The notes under the pieces: generated by a model
The model's input: only the letters and a program-made list of their open reading frames with translations
The model's database searches: none
What the model was told of the DNA's origin: nothing
Origin: Dermatophagoides farinae
Lineage: Eukaryota; Arthropoda; Arachnida; Sarcoptiformes; Pyroglyphidae
Direction of reading: 5' to 3'
Assembly (NCBI RefSeq): GCF_024713945.1
Contig: NC_134685.1
Span: 1,612,001 to 1,676,000 of the forward strand
DNA: 64,000 nt
In this document: positions 13,494-23,800 of the stretch, piece by piece
Numbering within the stretch: position 1 is the first letter of the stretch
Layout: each line of letters begins with the position of its first letter
Position numbers and translations under genes: made by a program

Positions 13494-14680
13494 AAAGAAT
13501 TTTGTTGGAAAGCCCAATGTTTCGACATTATACATGAAACAAATATGGTAAAAAGTGTGTATGCCACTTGAATGAATTAAGATTTACATCGATGATGATG
13601 ATGATGATGATGACGATTACGAATGACAGAATTCATTGAATTTGAATTAGTGTGTGTTCAAAAAGTTTCACCAAAATGTAACAAAATTCTGGTGACGTTT
13701 ACAGATTTGATCAGATTAATTGAATCATTTTTTTAGGCAATGGTTAAAAAAATATATGGAAAGTGATGAAACATAAACATACACAACACACACACACACA
13801 GATGGTTGTAACATGAAAAATTCGACCATTTCAACACACACGTTATTCATTGGCTATAATGACGAGATGTGTTTTTTTATCATTTTTTTTCTCGTTTGTT
13901 CACCAAACAATCGATAGTATAACAAACAAATGATGAATTGACAACATTTTGATGGCGGGAAAAAAAAGTTTTGCTACCACCACCACCACCACCAAGACCA
14001 CCACAACCACAACCACCACCATCATCATCATCATCATAATCATTACTTATCGGAAAATAATTATTATTTTATTCTGCTTCCAAAAATCTATTGTATACAA
14101 TTGAAACAAATCAATTGACTAAAGATAAAAACCAAAAAAAAAAAAACGACAAGTATTTTTCGGAAAAAGGAAAATGTTTCTTTTTGTTCAATGAAATGAA
14201 AAACTAAAAAAAAACACGGAATAAAAACTTTTCAAACAAACATCATCATTGACGTCGATGACTAAAAAAAAAAATCGAACGATTCAATTCAGAATTTGGC
14301 TATTGAATTGTCAACATTATACGTTGTTCAAAACATCAAGATGTCTATATCTCATTACCGTCATATATAATAATAATAAACATCCGGACGACGACGACGA
14401 CGACGACAAAAATGCACCAAAATTTTTTAATTTATTTCACCGAAAAAAAAGAATCAATTTTTTTTTCAAGATTCAAATCAAAATGATGATGATGATGATG
14501 ATGATGATAATTATATCAATCGTTTGGATCATGATTTTTTTTTCTCTGGTCATTCATTTTGGTAATAAAATAAATTAAATATATATACAATCATTTGATC
14601 TCATTTTCATTCGATTTATTACTTTTTTTTTCATCGAAATATTGATCCTCAATCCTCAATGTTTGTGTCTATTTACACAC
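10468..14680. other. Intergenic region between the piggyBac-like element and the LTR retrotransposon
   Basis: About 4.2 kb without a supported gene. It holds GT/CA runs (11221-11243, 11383-11403), a GA run of about 32 bp at 13458-13489, CAA/TTG runs, GAT/ATC runs and many poly-A/T tracts. The open frames present are translations of these repeats. No RNA gene was recognised. Confidence 0.5.
14675..14680. repeat. Left target-site copy of the LTR element (ACACAC)
   Basis: ACACAC directly precedes the left LTR, and ACACAC also follows the right LTR from 20039. This fits a 4-6 bp target-site duplication of the BEL/Pao kind. The insertion is in a CA repeat, so the exact duplication length cannot be fixed. 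Confidence 0.5.
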
Positions 14681-14946
14681 TGTAGAAATACGAATAACGA
14701 AAGAACAGAAAAACGAATATTTATTTCAAACTAGGTTTTTATTTTTGATAGTATTAATCGTATGAGAACAAGAAAACGAATAAAAAGATCACATTTTTTC
14801 ATTGGATATGTTTTAGATTTATATACTGTTTTTAAAAGTGGTTACATGAAAAAAAAGAAAGAAAAGAAATTCAATGTGCATCGAATTTTTTGTGGGTGAC
14901 TTTCAAATCGAATTAAATTGTTCTATTGAAACGACGAAACACCACA
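14681..14946 (-). repeat. 3' LTR of the BEL/Pao element
   Basis: This 266-bp repeat matches 19772-20038 apart from one base in an A-run. On the minus strand it begins TGTGGTG and ends TTTCTACA. It contains a TATATAAAT box (14817-14825) and an AATAAA signal (14720-14725). The last codons and stop of the polyprotein lie inside it. Confidence 0.93.
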
Positions 14947-17900
14947 ATCTTCCGCCCGCGAAATTGGTATTAAACCTGAAATTGGGCGCCATAATGATGA
15001 CCCTTGAAAATTTATGCGAGCAGAACGGATATAACCATCACGACCTATCGCCAATTCTTGTATTTGCCCTGTAGGCCAAATTTCTCGTTTAGTTTGTTCA
15101 GGTACCAAAACAAAATCACCAACTTTGATAGACGAAGGCTGCGTTTTAGGCCGGAAACGATATAGATTGTAATATCGGAGTCTTAATAATTTTGTGAAAC
15201 GTTTTTTAAGATCAACGTTGAAACGATATAAACGATCCAAATTGACAGGCTTAATATCTGAAACATTCTCAGGAATAAGATGAAGTGGGCGATGGAAGCA
15301 GAATTCATGAGCTGAAATCGGACGTTCACCAGCCAAAATTGGTCTTGCGTTAACAATAGATTCCACTTCTCTAAAGCGTAGAATCGCAACATATAATGAT
15401 CGACACTTTTTGTCATACATGGACAAACACGATTTTACAATTTTGACAAAACGTTCGGCAGAACCATTCTGCCAAGGAGCCAACGGCGTAGTCGTCCACC
15501 AAACAACAGACATACCAGATTTTTCTAGAGCTGCCTTGATAGGCTTAAAATTTGTGCCGTTATCTGACAGGATGAATTTAGGATATCCCACTTCATGGAA
15601 GACAGAATTTAATGCACGAGCAGCAGCTAAAGGAGTGAGATTTTCGAGAACGCCAATACGTAAACATCTCGTAGACAAACAAACAACAACCAAACCCCAA
15701 TATTTCTTGCCATTTTTTAATTCAAATGGTCCGAAACCATCAATAGCAATTCGACTGAATGGCCCGCTAAAAACGTCTATCTCGTGATATGATGGCCCAA
15801 ACGGAACAGTAATTGCTTTTCCACGACGACTTCTACAAATTAGACACCGATAAATCAAACGATTCATAGATCGATTAGCGTCACCAATAATGATTTCTGG
15901 AGGTATTTGTGCTAGCGAAAGCTTAACGCCATTATGCTTAGCCATACGATGTGCGACCAACAATAAAGCATGAGCCAGAGCTGAGCGCGGCGGGATCCAA
16001 ACCGAATTAATCCCGTCCCTCATGCGGTAAACAATCAAGCCACGATCATCTATGAAATGATCATGAGAACTTTTCAAACGTTCTCCCATTTGAAAACAAC
16101 GAAATAACAGGAAGCGAGAATCAATCATTTTTTCTTGACGGTGCTTCGGAAGCCATCGACGTAATCTATCAATCCATCGGATCATTTTTTCAACAGACGG
16201 AAGGTGATTCAGAAAATTCTTAAAATCTAAATCCATATCTTCTTTTTTGATGGAGCAAACGGTTACTACTGGACATGGTACTTCCGATAAATCTGACGAT
16301 TGTAGAAACCAAGGTTTTCGTTTGATATAGTCACCGATTGAAATAGGTCGACTAAATAGATCTGCTGGATTCAAATTTCCAGGAATATAAAAAACGGATG
16401 CTTGACACTCCGATACCATTTGTAGGATACGCAAAAGCTTCTTTCCAATATGAAATTTAAAACGATTTGGCGAAGAATTCAAACGATCTAAATTAATTCT
16501 TGAATCTGAAAAGATGTGTACAATAGGACGAATTTGTGAATCATCCAATAATTTCCGTACTCGAGAAACCATCTTTGCCAAACCACATAAAGCCAATAAT
16601 TCTTTTTCGACAATTGTCTTAGACTTCGGAGCCACTTTGCTCTTCCCAAACAGCAAATGATTTCCCAAATAGATACAAAAACCAAGACCAGTTTCACTAG
16701 CATCAGCAAAACAGTATAAACAAGACGTATCTGAAATATAACGATCAAAACTAATTTCTTCCAATTTTGACCAATCAGCGATTGCGGCATTCCATTCTCG
16801 AGCGCAATCATCATCAATCGTAGAATCCCAATCATTTGTGACGATACGAGAAAACAATAGTCGTAACTGAAGTTTCAAAGGATCAATGATTCCTAATGGA
16901 TCAAATATTCGGCCAATTATCGACAACATATTACGTTTTGTTAACAAAGAAGACGATAAATCACGATGTTTCAAACTAATAGTGTCGTCAGGAATATTCC
17001 ACAAGAGGCCCAACAAACCAGCGCTATTAACAGATGTGCCATCCGGTACTGAAATATTTGAACAAATTTTATGCATCTCGAAGCCAGATAACGAGAAAGC
17101 ACGTTTAGCGTCGGACACACATTGACGTAAATCTTCGATATTGTTAGAACCGATAAGTAAATCATCCATATATGTAACACCGGAAAGCAATTTACGAGAT
17201 GACTCATTATCAATTGAACGGACAATTCTATCTACGACTTGTGTAAGAATTGCAGGAGAAGATATAACACCAAAAGGAAGTACAGTCATCTCGTATTTTT
17301 TGATTTGACCATCTTTTTCTCTCCACAACAGGCGAATAAACTTCCGATGATCTGGATGTATCGATATTTGCAAGAAAGCTTTTCGTAAGTCGGCGGTACA
17401 GAAATATTTAAACAGTCGTATACGAAATAAATGTGGTAAAACGTCCAAACCCAAAACGGATCCTTTCCAAAGCAAGCTATTTAACGACGATTCTCGACCA
17501 AAAGATGCATTAAAGACAATACGAACGGGCGATGAAGAAGATTCAGCACGAAGAACTGCATGATGTGGAATGAAAAAGCCATCAGAATCGTTCACTTCTA
17601 CGGCTTGGCCAGAAGACACGTATTTCATGAATTCATTTCGATACAAATCATACGATTTTTGAGCTTCCAAACGATAAATTAGTTTATTTAGCAGCGTTAA
17701 TGCTTTCGGATAATTAGACGGTGGGCGTGAGTTGGACAAGAACGGAAGCTTTGCTTCGAAACGTCCATTATCTAGACGAACCACATGCATGTTGAAGTCT
17801 GTATCATCATCTTCGTCTTCATCATCTTTATCGACAGCTGAATAACCGATCGCAGCGACTGGACCGTAATGAATATCTCCAAATTTTGACTCCCACTTAA

Positions 17901-19731
17901 GCGTATTCAAAGGATCGATTTTGGTAATTCGCGGAAGCATGTCTGTTCCAATGATCAAATCACAATGTGGTAAATTCGGTATAACGTAAGCATCGATCGA
18001 CACGCGGATAACTTCGGATTCCAGAATAACCGATATTTTCTTATTCGACATTGTTACGGATCCACCAGAAAAGCCGGACAAACATATAGGGGAAACGGTA
18101 ACACAATCATTAAGGTTGACCAAACTATTCCGTATTAATGTGAATGGTGAACACGTGTCTAACCAAACCATACATTTTCGTCCACATAAATTTATAATGA
18201 AAGCTGGACGTTCTATTGTTGTGGAAGGTGAAGCTACACCATTAAATTGAGCAACTAAAGCTTTACCGGTCGACGAATTAAAGCTAGCAACGGTGGAAGA
18301 GACTGATGACGAAGAAATATTCGCTTCCGGAACTGATGATGTAGAAGCCATAGAAAGAACGGAAACTGCAGCAGTAGTAGATGAAGGTGGAGAAGCAGAT
18401 GGATTAGACAATGTTGTTGATGCTACAGACGATGAAGTAGACGAAGAAGCAGAAGATGTTGCAGAAGAAGTTGCAGCCGAAGGTTGATTAGCATTATTGT
18501 GATTACGTGAATTCTGATGATCGTTTAATCGAACTTGATGCAAAACAGTTGGATGATTCAATCGACACACTCTACAACGAATAGAGGCTGCGCGAGAGCA
18601 AGCATTAGCACGATGTCCAGGCAAAACGCATTTGAAGCACAAATTATTCGAACTTAGAATTCGTTTTTTCTCGTCAACTGTTAATGTACTTTGACAATCT
18701 GCCGATGAATGATTCGATTGATGACAAAAAAGACAACGTGCAGCGGATGTAGAAGCAACCTGTTGAGTAGCTGGTCGAAATGGTCTATTTGCTTCACGAC
18801 GTTCAAATGTATCTAGGCACAATGCCGACTTATATAATTTCTCCAGCTCTTTTACCAACTGGGATAACGTTTCTACATGACATAACTTTTCACGCAAAGA
18901 TCGACCACATTTCCATAAAACTTCCTTAACCAGAGAATTAGAACGAGATAAATAGGCAGCTCCCAGGCTATTACATGAGCTAGAAATTCGACGTACTTCT
19001 TTTAGCATAATTTCCAACTTAGATGAATCAAAAGGAGAATTCACGAAAGCTAAAGAACGAATTCGTTTGATCAAATGTTCATCGACCTTATTAGGATCGC
19101 CATAGTAATCATTCAAAGAAGACCATATCGATTGCAAGGTTTTCTCCTGGCGAACCAAATCCATTGCACGATCCAAAGCATCATTCTGCAACACTTTAAG
19201 AAGAAGATTACGTTTTTTGGTATCCAATAAATTCGGGTTTTTCATAACTTCATCCTCGAAAGATAAACGAAACGGACACCAATTCATGACATTGCCATCG
19301 AATGACAACAAATCGGAAGCACGTACAGACGACGGATAAGCCAAACTATTAATTCGAATCGGATTATGTAGAGAAAAAGACAGATCACCTTGCGATGATG
19401 ATGGATCACGATGATTAGTGGAAGTTGCACCAGAACCAGCCTCGTCGTCGAATTCAGCAGATAACTCAACATCATCTAAAGTAATAGATGCCAGTTGATT
19501 TTTCGTACGTTCCAATGCGATTAAAGCTTGAATTTTCTGTTTGTATAGATCATCTTTTGACTTTTGCTCGTCGAAATCATGCGGATTCTCCAATAAACAC
19601 AATTCACTGACGATATCGTATTCATTTTGTAGACATAATAATTGTTCCAACGATAAAACAATCATTTGCTTCGATGCTTTAGTGATCTTAACGCGAAGAG
19701 TTTGACGTTTGGATTTATCTTCCGACATCAT
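14923..19731 (-). CDS. BEL/Pao Gag-Pol polyprotein, single frame of 1602 aa
   Basis: The first in-frame ATG is at 19731 (a second follows at once). Positions from that ATG: a Gag region with DUF1759-like sequence at about 140-300; two CX2CX4HX4C zinc knuckles near 333-346 and 365-378, then a third Cys/His cluster near 386; a Ser/Thr-rich linker; an aspartic protease with LDTCSPF near 523 (DTC in place of the usual D[ST]G); reverse transcriptase near 690-900 with ADLRKAF and catalytic YMDD near 854; RNase H with FADAS, VEKELLAL and FSDSR near 1008-1076; and an integrase with an H..H..CLIC zinc module near 1261-1299 and a D,D35E core (IAIDGFGP, LSDNGTNF, NGSAERF). A DUF5641-like C-terminal domain follows. 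The stop falls 22 bp inside the 3' LTR. The product would make a cytoplasmic particle, copy the RNA and integrate the cDNA. No frameshift or stop interrupts it. Confidence 0.95.
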   Translation of the reverse strand: MMSEDKSKRQTLRVKITKASKQMIVLSLEQLLCLQNEYDIVSELCLLENPHDFDEQKSKDDLYKQKIQALIALERTKNQLASITLDDVELSAEFDDEAGSGATSTNHRDPSSSQGDLSFSLHNPIRINSLAYPSSVRASDLLSFDGNVMNWCPFRLSFEDEVMKNPNLLDTKKRNLLLKVLQNDALDRAMDLVRQEKTLQSIWSSLNDYYGDPNKVDEHLIKRIRSLAFVNSPFDSSKLEIMLKEVRRISSSCNSLGAAYLSRSNSLVKEVLWKCGRSLREKLCHVETLSQLVKELEKLYKSALCLDTFERREANRPFRPATQQVASTSAARCLFCHQSNHSSADCQSTLTVDEKKRILSSNNLCFKCVLPGHRANACSRAASIRCRVCRLNHPTVLHQVRLNDHQNSRNHNNANQPSAATSSATSSASSSTSSSVASTTLSNPSASPPSSTTAAVSVLSMASTSSVPEANISSSSVSSTVASFNSSTGKALVAQFNGVASPSTTIERPAFIINLCGRKCMVWLDTCSPFTLIRNSLVNLNDCVTVSPICLSGFSGGSVTMSNKKISVILESEVIRVSIDAYVIPNLPHCDLIIGTDMLPRITKIDPLNTLKWESKFGDIHYGPVAAIGYSAVDKDDEDEDDDTDFNMHVVRLDNGRFEAKLPFLSNSRPPSNYPKALTLLNKLIYRLEAQKSYDLYRNEFMKYVSSGQAVEVNDSDGFFIPHHAVLRAESSSSPVRIVFNASFGRESSLNSLLWKGSVLGLDVLPHLFRIRLFKYFCTADLRKAFLQISIHPDHRKFIRLLWREKDGQIKKYEMTVLPFGVISSPAILTQVVDRIVRSIDNESSRKLLSGVTYMDDLLIGSNNIEDLRQCVSDAKRAFSLSGFEMHKICSNISVPDGTSVNSAGLLGLLWNIPDDTISLKHRDLSSSLLTKRNMLSIIGRIFDPLGIIDPLKLQLRLLFSRIVTNDWDSTIDDDCAREWNAAIADWSKLEEISFDRYISDTSCLYCFADASETGLGFCIYLGNHLLFGKSKVAPKSKTIVEKELLALCGLAKMVSRVRKLLDDSQIRPIVHIFSDSRINLDRLNSSPNRFKFHIGKKLLRILQMVSECQASVFYIPGNLNPADLFSRPISIGDYIKRKPWFLQSSDLSEVPCPVVTVCSIKKEDMDLDFKNFLNHLPSVEKMIRWIDRLRRWLPKHRQEKMIDSRFLLFRCFQMGERLKSSHDHFIDDRGLIVYRMRDGINSVWIPPRSALAHALLLVAHRMAKHNGVKLSLAQIPPEIIIGDANRSMNRLIYRCLICRSRRGKAITVPFGPSYHEIDVFSGPFSRIAIDGFGPFELKNGKKYWGLVVVCLSTRCLRIGVLENLTPLAAARALNSVFHEVGYPKFILSDNGTNFKPIKAALEKSGMSVVWWTTTPLAPWQNGSAERFVKIVKSCLSMYDKKCRSLYVAILRFREVESIVNARPILAGERPISAHEFCFHRPLHLIPENVSDIKPVNLDRLYRFNVDLKKRFTKLLRLRYYNLYRFRPKTQPSSIKVGDFVLVPEQTKREIWPTGQIQELAIGRDGYIRSARINFQGSSLWRPISGLIPISRAEDCGVSSFQ

Positions 19732-19771
19732 AGAACGAAAAAATATTAACACAATTCAAAAATAAAAAAGA
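19732..19771 (-). promoter_or_regulatory. Short leader between 5' LTR and Gag; expected primer-binding site not evident
   Basis: Only 40 nt separate the 5' LTR from the first ATG. The sequence is T-rich and contains no TGG-starting tRNA 3'-end complement close to the LTR, where a primer-binding site is expected. A 13-nt stretch (positions 19756-19768) is exactly complementary to 19827-19839 inside the LTR. That could allow self-priming, but both are A/T-only apart from one C or G, so chance is a real alternative. Confidence 0.4.
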
Positions 19772-20038
19772 TGTAGAAATACGAATAACGAAAGAACAGA
19801 AAAACGAATATTTATTTCAAACTAGGTTTTTATTTTTGATAGTATTAATCGTATGAGAACAAGAAAACGAATAAAAAGATCACATTTTTTCATTGGATAT
19901 GTTTTAGATTTATATACTGTTTTTAAAAGTGGTTACATGAAAAAAAAAGAAAGAAAAGAAATTCAATGTGCATCGAATTTTTTGTGGGTGACTTTCAAAT
20001 CGAATTAAATTGTTCTATTGAAACGACGAAACACCACA
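19772..20038 (-). repeat. 5' LTR of the BEL/Pao element, with TATA box and poly(A) signal
   Basis: This 267-bp LTR is the promoter copy for the minus-strand element. A TATATAAAT box lies at 19908-19916, and an AATAAA signal lies about 90 bp downstream of it at 19811-19816, giving a sensible U3-R-U5 order. Flanking ACACAC on the outside matches the other end of the element. Confidence 0.93.
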
Positions 20039-20812
20039 ACACACACACACACAAACATTGTTGATTGCCGGCGTCATATACTTATATACACACACACACA
20101 CACACACGATATATCGATAGCGCCCGAAATTTTCTTGTTATATATATAAACAACAATGGATGATGATATCGAACACCACACCTAACTAATTTAGATTTCT
20201 GTGTGTATTTTTTTTTTGTTTACATTGGTGTTTGACACCCAAATTTTTTTTTGTCCACCCCCTCCTTTTATCCGATCCGATTCATTCGTTGTTGTTGTTG
20301 TTGGAGTAATTTGAAATTCTCAATTTCAAAAGCAATTTCAAGAGTTTGTGTGTAGGTCATGATCATTATAATGGTGATCATGATGGCGATGGTGGTGGTC
20401 GTCGTCATGGAACACAATAGTTACCGGACACACACACATAATGGGGTATCATTAATTGTGTGGATAAACTATTTTTTTTTTGCTTTTTTGCTTTAAATGA
20501 TCTAATTTATTTTGATTGTCATTGACGACTACTACTACTACTACTACTACTTAGTAATAGCAAATCACTCAAATGGGATTCAATTGTCGAATTGACATTA
20601 ATTTTTTTTATAGTGGAAATAAATAAATAAATAAATAATGTTATGACGACCTTTACATTGATGACCTTTGACATTCAAGATTGTATATGGACATGATGAA
20701 ATTGATTTTTTTTTCATTTCATTTTTTTTATTTTTCAAAATTTTCCAAATAATTGTGTAACAAACAAACAAACAAACAAACAAAAAAAATGGATGAATAT
20801 ATATTTGGATTC
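20039..20812. other. Intergenic region between the LTR element and DBT
   Basis: CA repeats lie at 20039-20052 and 20091-20107, a CTA repeat near 20530-20551, and AAAC/AAAT repeats near 20620-20640 and 20760-20782. The right end is the 3' UTR of DBT. No gene is visible. Confidence 0.5.
20727..20732 (-). terminator. Candidate poly(A) signal of DBT
   Basis: AATAAA on the minus strand lies about 80 bp after the DBT stop codon, within a normal distance for cleavage and polyadenylation. It sits in an A/T-rich run, so it could be fortuitous. Confidence 0.4.
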
Positions 20813-23800
20813 TTATAGAAATATTCTGAATGGATTTTCCAGATATTCTTTCCATAACATACAGAAAAGTGTCATTGTTGCACCATCAATGATTCGATGA
20901 TCAGCTGACCATAATACCTGTATAATATGTGCTCGTCGTATTTGTTCAGATTGATCATCAATAAAACGTGGTAATTTACGTATACGACCAATGGCACCGA
21001 TTGCCACTTCACCAGGCATCAATACCGGTATGCCGAATATACCGCCAATCTATTGTTGTTGTTGTTGTTGTTGTTGTTGGTGGTGGTTAACCAATATGAA
21101 ATAATGAAAACAAAAACAAAAAAAAAATGAACATTCTACATCTACGAATATACTTACGGAACCAATGTTTGATAATGTAAATGTTCCACCACTTAGATCG
21201 CCCATACCCAATTGGCCTTTTTGTCCTAGTTGCTGTAATCGATTTAATTCATTTGCAACATCTATGATGCTCATCTGATTGACATTTTTGATGTTAGGTA
21301 CCAATAATCCTTGTTTCGTATCCATAGCAATGCCTATATTATGTGCACTACGATATATTATCTTTTCACCTGACAAATCTATTGTCGAATTTAATAATGG
21401 ATATTCCATCAATGCTAACGATGCTGCTTTGATAAAAAATGGCATAAATGATATCGGTACATTCTTATCAGCAGAAATTTTTTTCATTTCTGGCCGTAAT
21501 TCAACCAAACTTGATAAATCGATTTCTTCGCTAAGGCCAAAATGTGGAACACTTAATGATTTAGTCATTGTTTTGAACATTCCTTTTGTTACACTAGAAA
21601 ATGGTTCAATTCGATCTTCGGTTATAGATTGAATGGATGCTGCATTCGGTATTGATCGCTGTTGTTGTCTAGGCTCAATGGGCGACTTTGTTGTTTTCAT
21701 TGTAGACTCTACTTTAGTTGTTGTTGTAGCTATAGTAGGCTGTTGTTGTTGAGACATTCGTTCCAAATAGCCAAATATATCTTCTTTAAGAATTCGGCCA
21801 TCTTTTCCAGTACCAATAACATTATTTAGATCAACTTTATGTTCAATGGCCATACGACGTACAGCTGGTGTTGTAATGATTTTACCACCACCAAGATAAT
21901 CTTGTTGGTCATTACTGCCATCAACGGCAACAATATTATCCTGTTCATCACCATTCATAATAATTTTTTGATTTTCTGGTTCTGATTCTAGATTGAAATT
22001 AATTGTATCAAAATTAATTATAATCAATGATAATTGTCATATATTAATTAATTACCTGTTGAACTATCTTCTGAATCGATTAATATATCGATTAATGGTA
22101 AACCAACTTTGGCCGTATCATCTACCTGATAGTAGATTTTTTGTATTTGGCCATCATAACGGCTTGTAATCGTTACAGATGCTTTATCACTTTGTACTTC
22201 ACAAATATTATCGAATTGTTGTACATGATCACCAATTTTAACAAACCATTCTTTAATAATTACTTCGGATATTCCTTCACCAATATCCGATAGATTGAAT
22301 GATACGATTCGGCTATTTCCACTTAGATGTCCTGAAATATATAAAGAAGAAAAAAAACATTGATAAATATTCGAATTCGAAAATCGTCATCGATGGCTTG
22401 ATTGTGAAAAATGAATGAAGAATCGAAAAAGAATAAGAATCGAAAATAGAACCAAAAAAAAAAAAAAAAAAAATGATGACTCAAACACACACAAATAAAA
22501 GATTAGAGAAAAAAAAAACAAAAGTCTAGAACAATAAATCATTTCGTCGTGTACATTATTATTACATAAACCCCATTTATTCATTATTATTCATCGTTCA
22601 TCGTCGTCCATTACTTGTGGACCAAACATATGTCGATGTCAAGCATCGAATATTGTGTGTGTGTGTGTAGTGGGAGATGGAAAAATTGAGAGCTCCCATT
22701 TTTCATTTTTTTATAAACAAAGATGAATGCAAATTCACTTATCATGTTTATTGTTGTTGTCGTCGTTGTTGTTGTTGTTGTTGTTGTTAATGAATCATCA
22801 TCATCATCATCATCATACTTATATAGAATTGTAGAATATGAAAAAAAATTCATTCGTCAGGATATTTACACTTTTTCTTTTGAGACAAAAAAAAATGTTT
22901 TGTGTTTCATGTTCGTGTTTTTTTTTTTTTGGTTTGTTTGTTTCGAGTGGCAAAACTTCAACAAATGACCAACTTGAATGAGTTTTTTTTTTGAAAACAA
23001 AACAAAAAAAAAGATCATAAAATTGAAAATGACAATTCAATGGGCCACCACCACCACCACTTGTCATTCTATTTTTTTTTCATTTCATTTCATTTTATTA
23101 TGTACCACATCAAAAGAAAAATTGGTGCATACACATTTTATGAACAAATTGATGATTCGAATGAAAAAAAACGTGTGGATTTTTTTTTTTTTTTTTGCTG
23201 ACAACAACAAACAATCAAGCAATCGAAATATTCATTTTTCGTTTCAATTCATTTCCCCATCTACGAAAAAAACGAAAAAATTCTTATTCAATTCAATCAG
23301 CAGCAGCAACAAAACAAGGAAAAAAAACCACCGAAATTATTCTCTTCATCAAATGTGTAAAGGAAATAAACAAAAAATCTAATCAAAAAAAAAAAAAAAA
23401 AAAATGAAAAAGGATGACAACAACAAAAAAGAAGAAACAGAAACATGTATTCTGTAAACGTGTATTCAATATTAATATACACAAAACAAAACAAAAAATT
23501 GAATGGTATATAATATTGAATTATAGTAATTGATTTGGATTCATTTTCATCTTCATCTTCATTTTCTTTGATTTAGCTGGCCATTGAAAAAGACATTTTT
23601 TTCACAATTTATTTCTTCTAGTTATTCTTATTTTGATTCTCGAGAAAAAAAATTCCTGATTCTCGAATATCTCTGATAGAGAGAGAAGAGAGAGAGAGAG
23701 AGCGAAAGTTTAAATTCTTATTGAATGAATAATTTAGCAATTTATTTAATAACAACAAAAAAAAATGAATGAAGAAAAACGCTCAAAACACATGAATAAT

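Larger units (their letters stand above)
14681..20038 (-). mobile_element. BEL/Pao LTR retrotransposon, apparently intact
   Basis: The 5.36-kb element lies on the minus strand. The LTRs at 14681-14946 and 19772-20038 read TGTGGTG...TTTCTACA on the coding strand. They are identical except for one extra A in an A-run, which implies a very recent insertion. Between them is a single uninterrupted Gag-Pol frame. The domain order (Gag with DUF1759-like region, zinc knuckles, protease, RT, RNase H, integrase, DUF5641-like tail) is that of the BEL/Pao superfamily. There is no envelope-like frame. The leader after the 5' LTR is only 40 nt and shows no standard tRNA primer-binding site. A weak purine tract (GGGCGGAAGA) precedes the 3' LTR. 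Confidence 0.95.

Noticed and set aside
15410-15787. Plus-strand 125-codon frame and other frames opposite the retrotransposon polyprotein
   Set aside because: They are antisense shadows of the intact Gag-Pol frame with no motifs of their own.
21050-21157. C-terminal extension VDVECSFFF... of the main DBT exon
   Set aside because: It reads into an intron. A GTAAGT donor at 21157 and an acceptor at 21049 restore the conserved TLSNIGS-IGGIFG sequence of the E2 catalytic domain.
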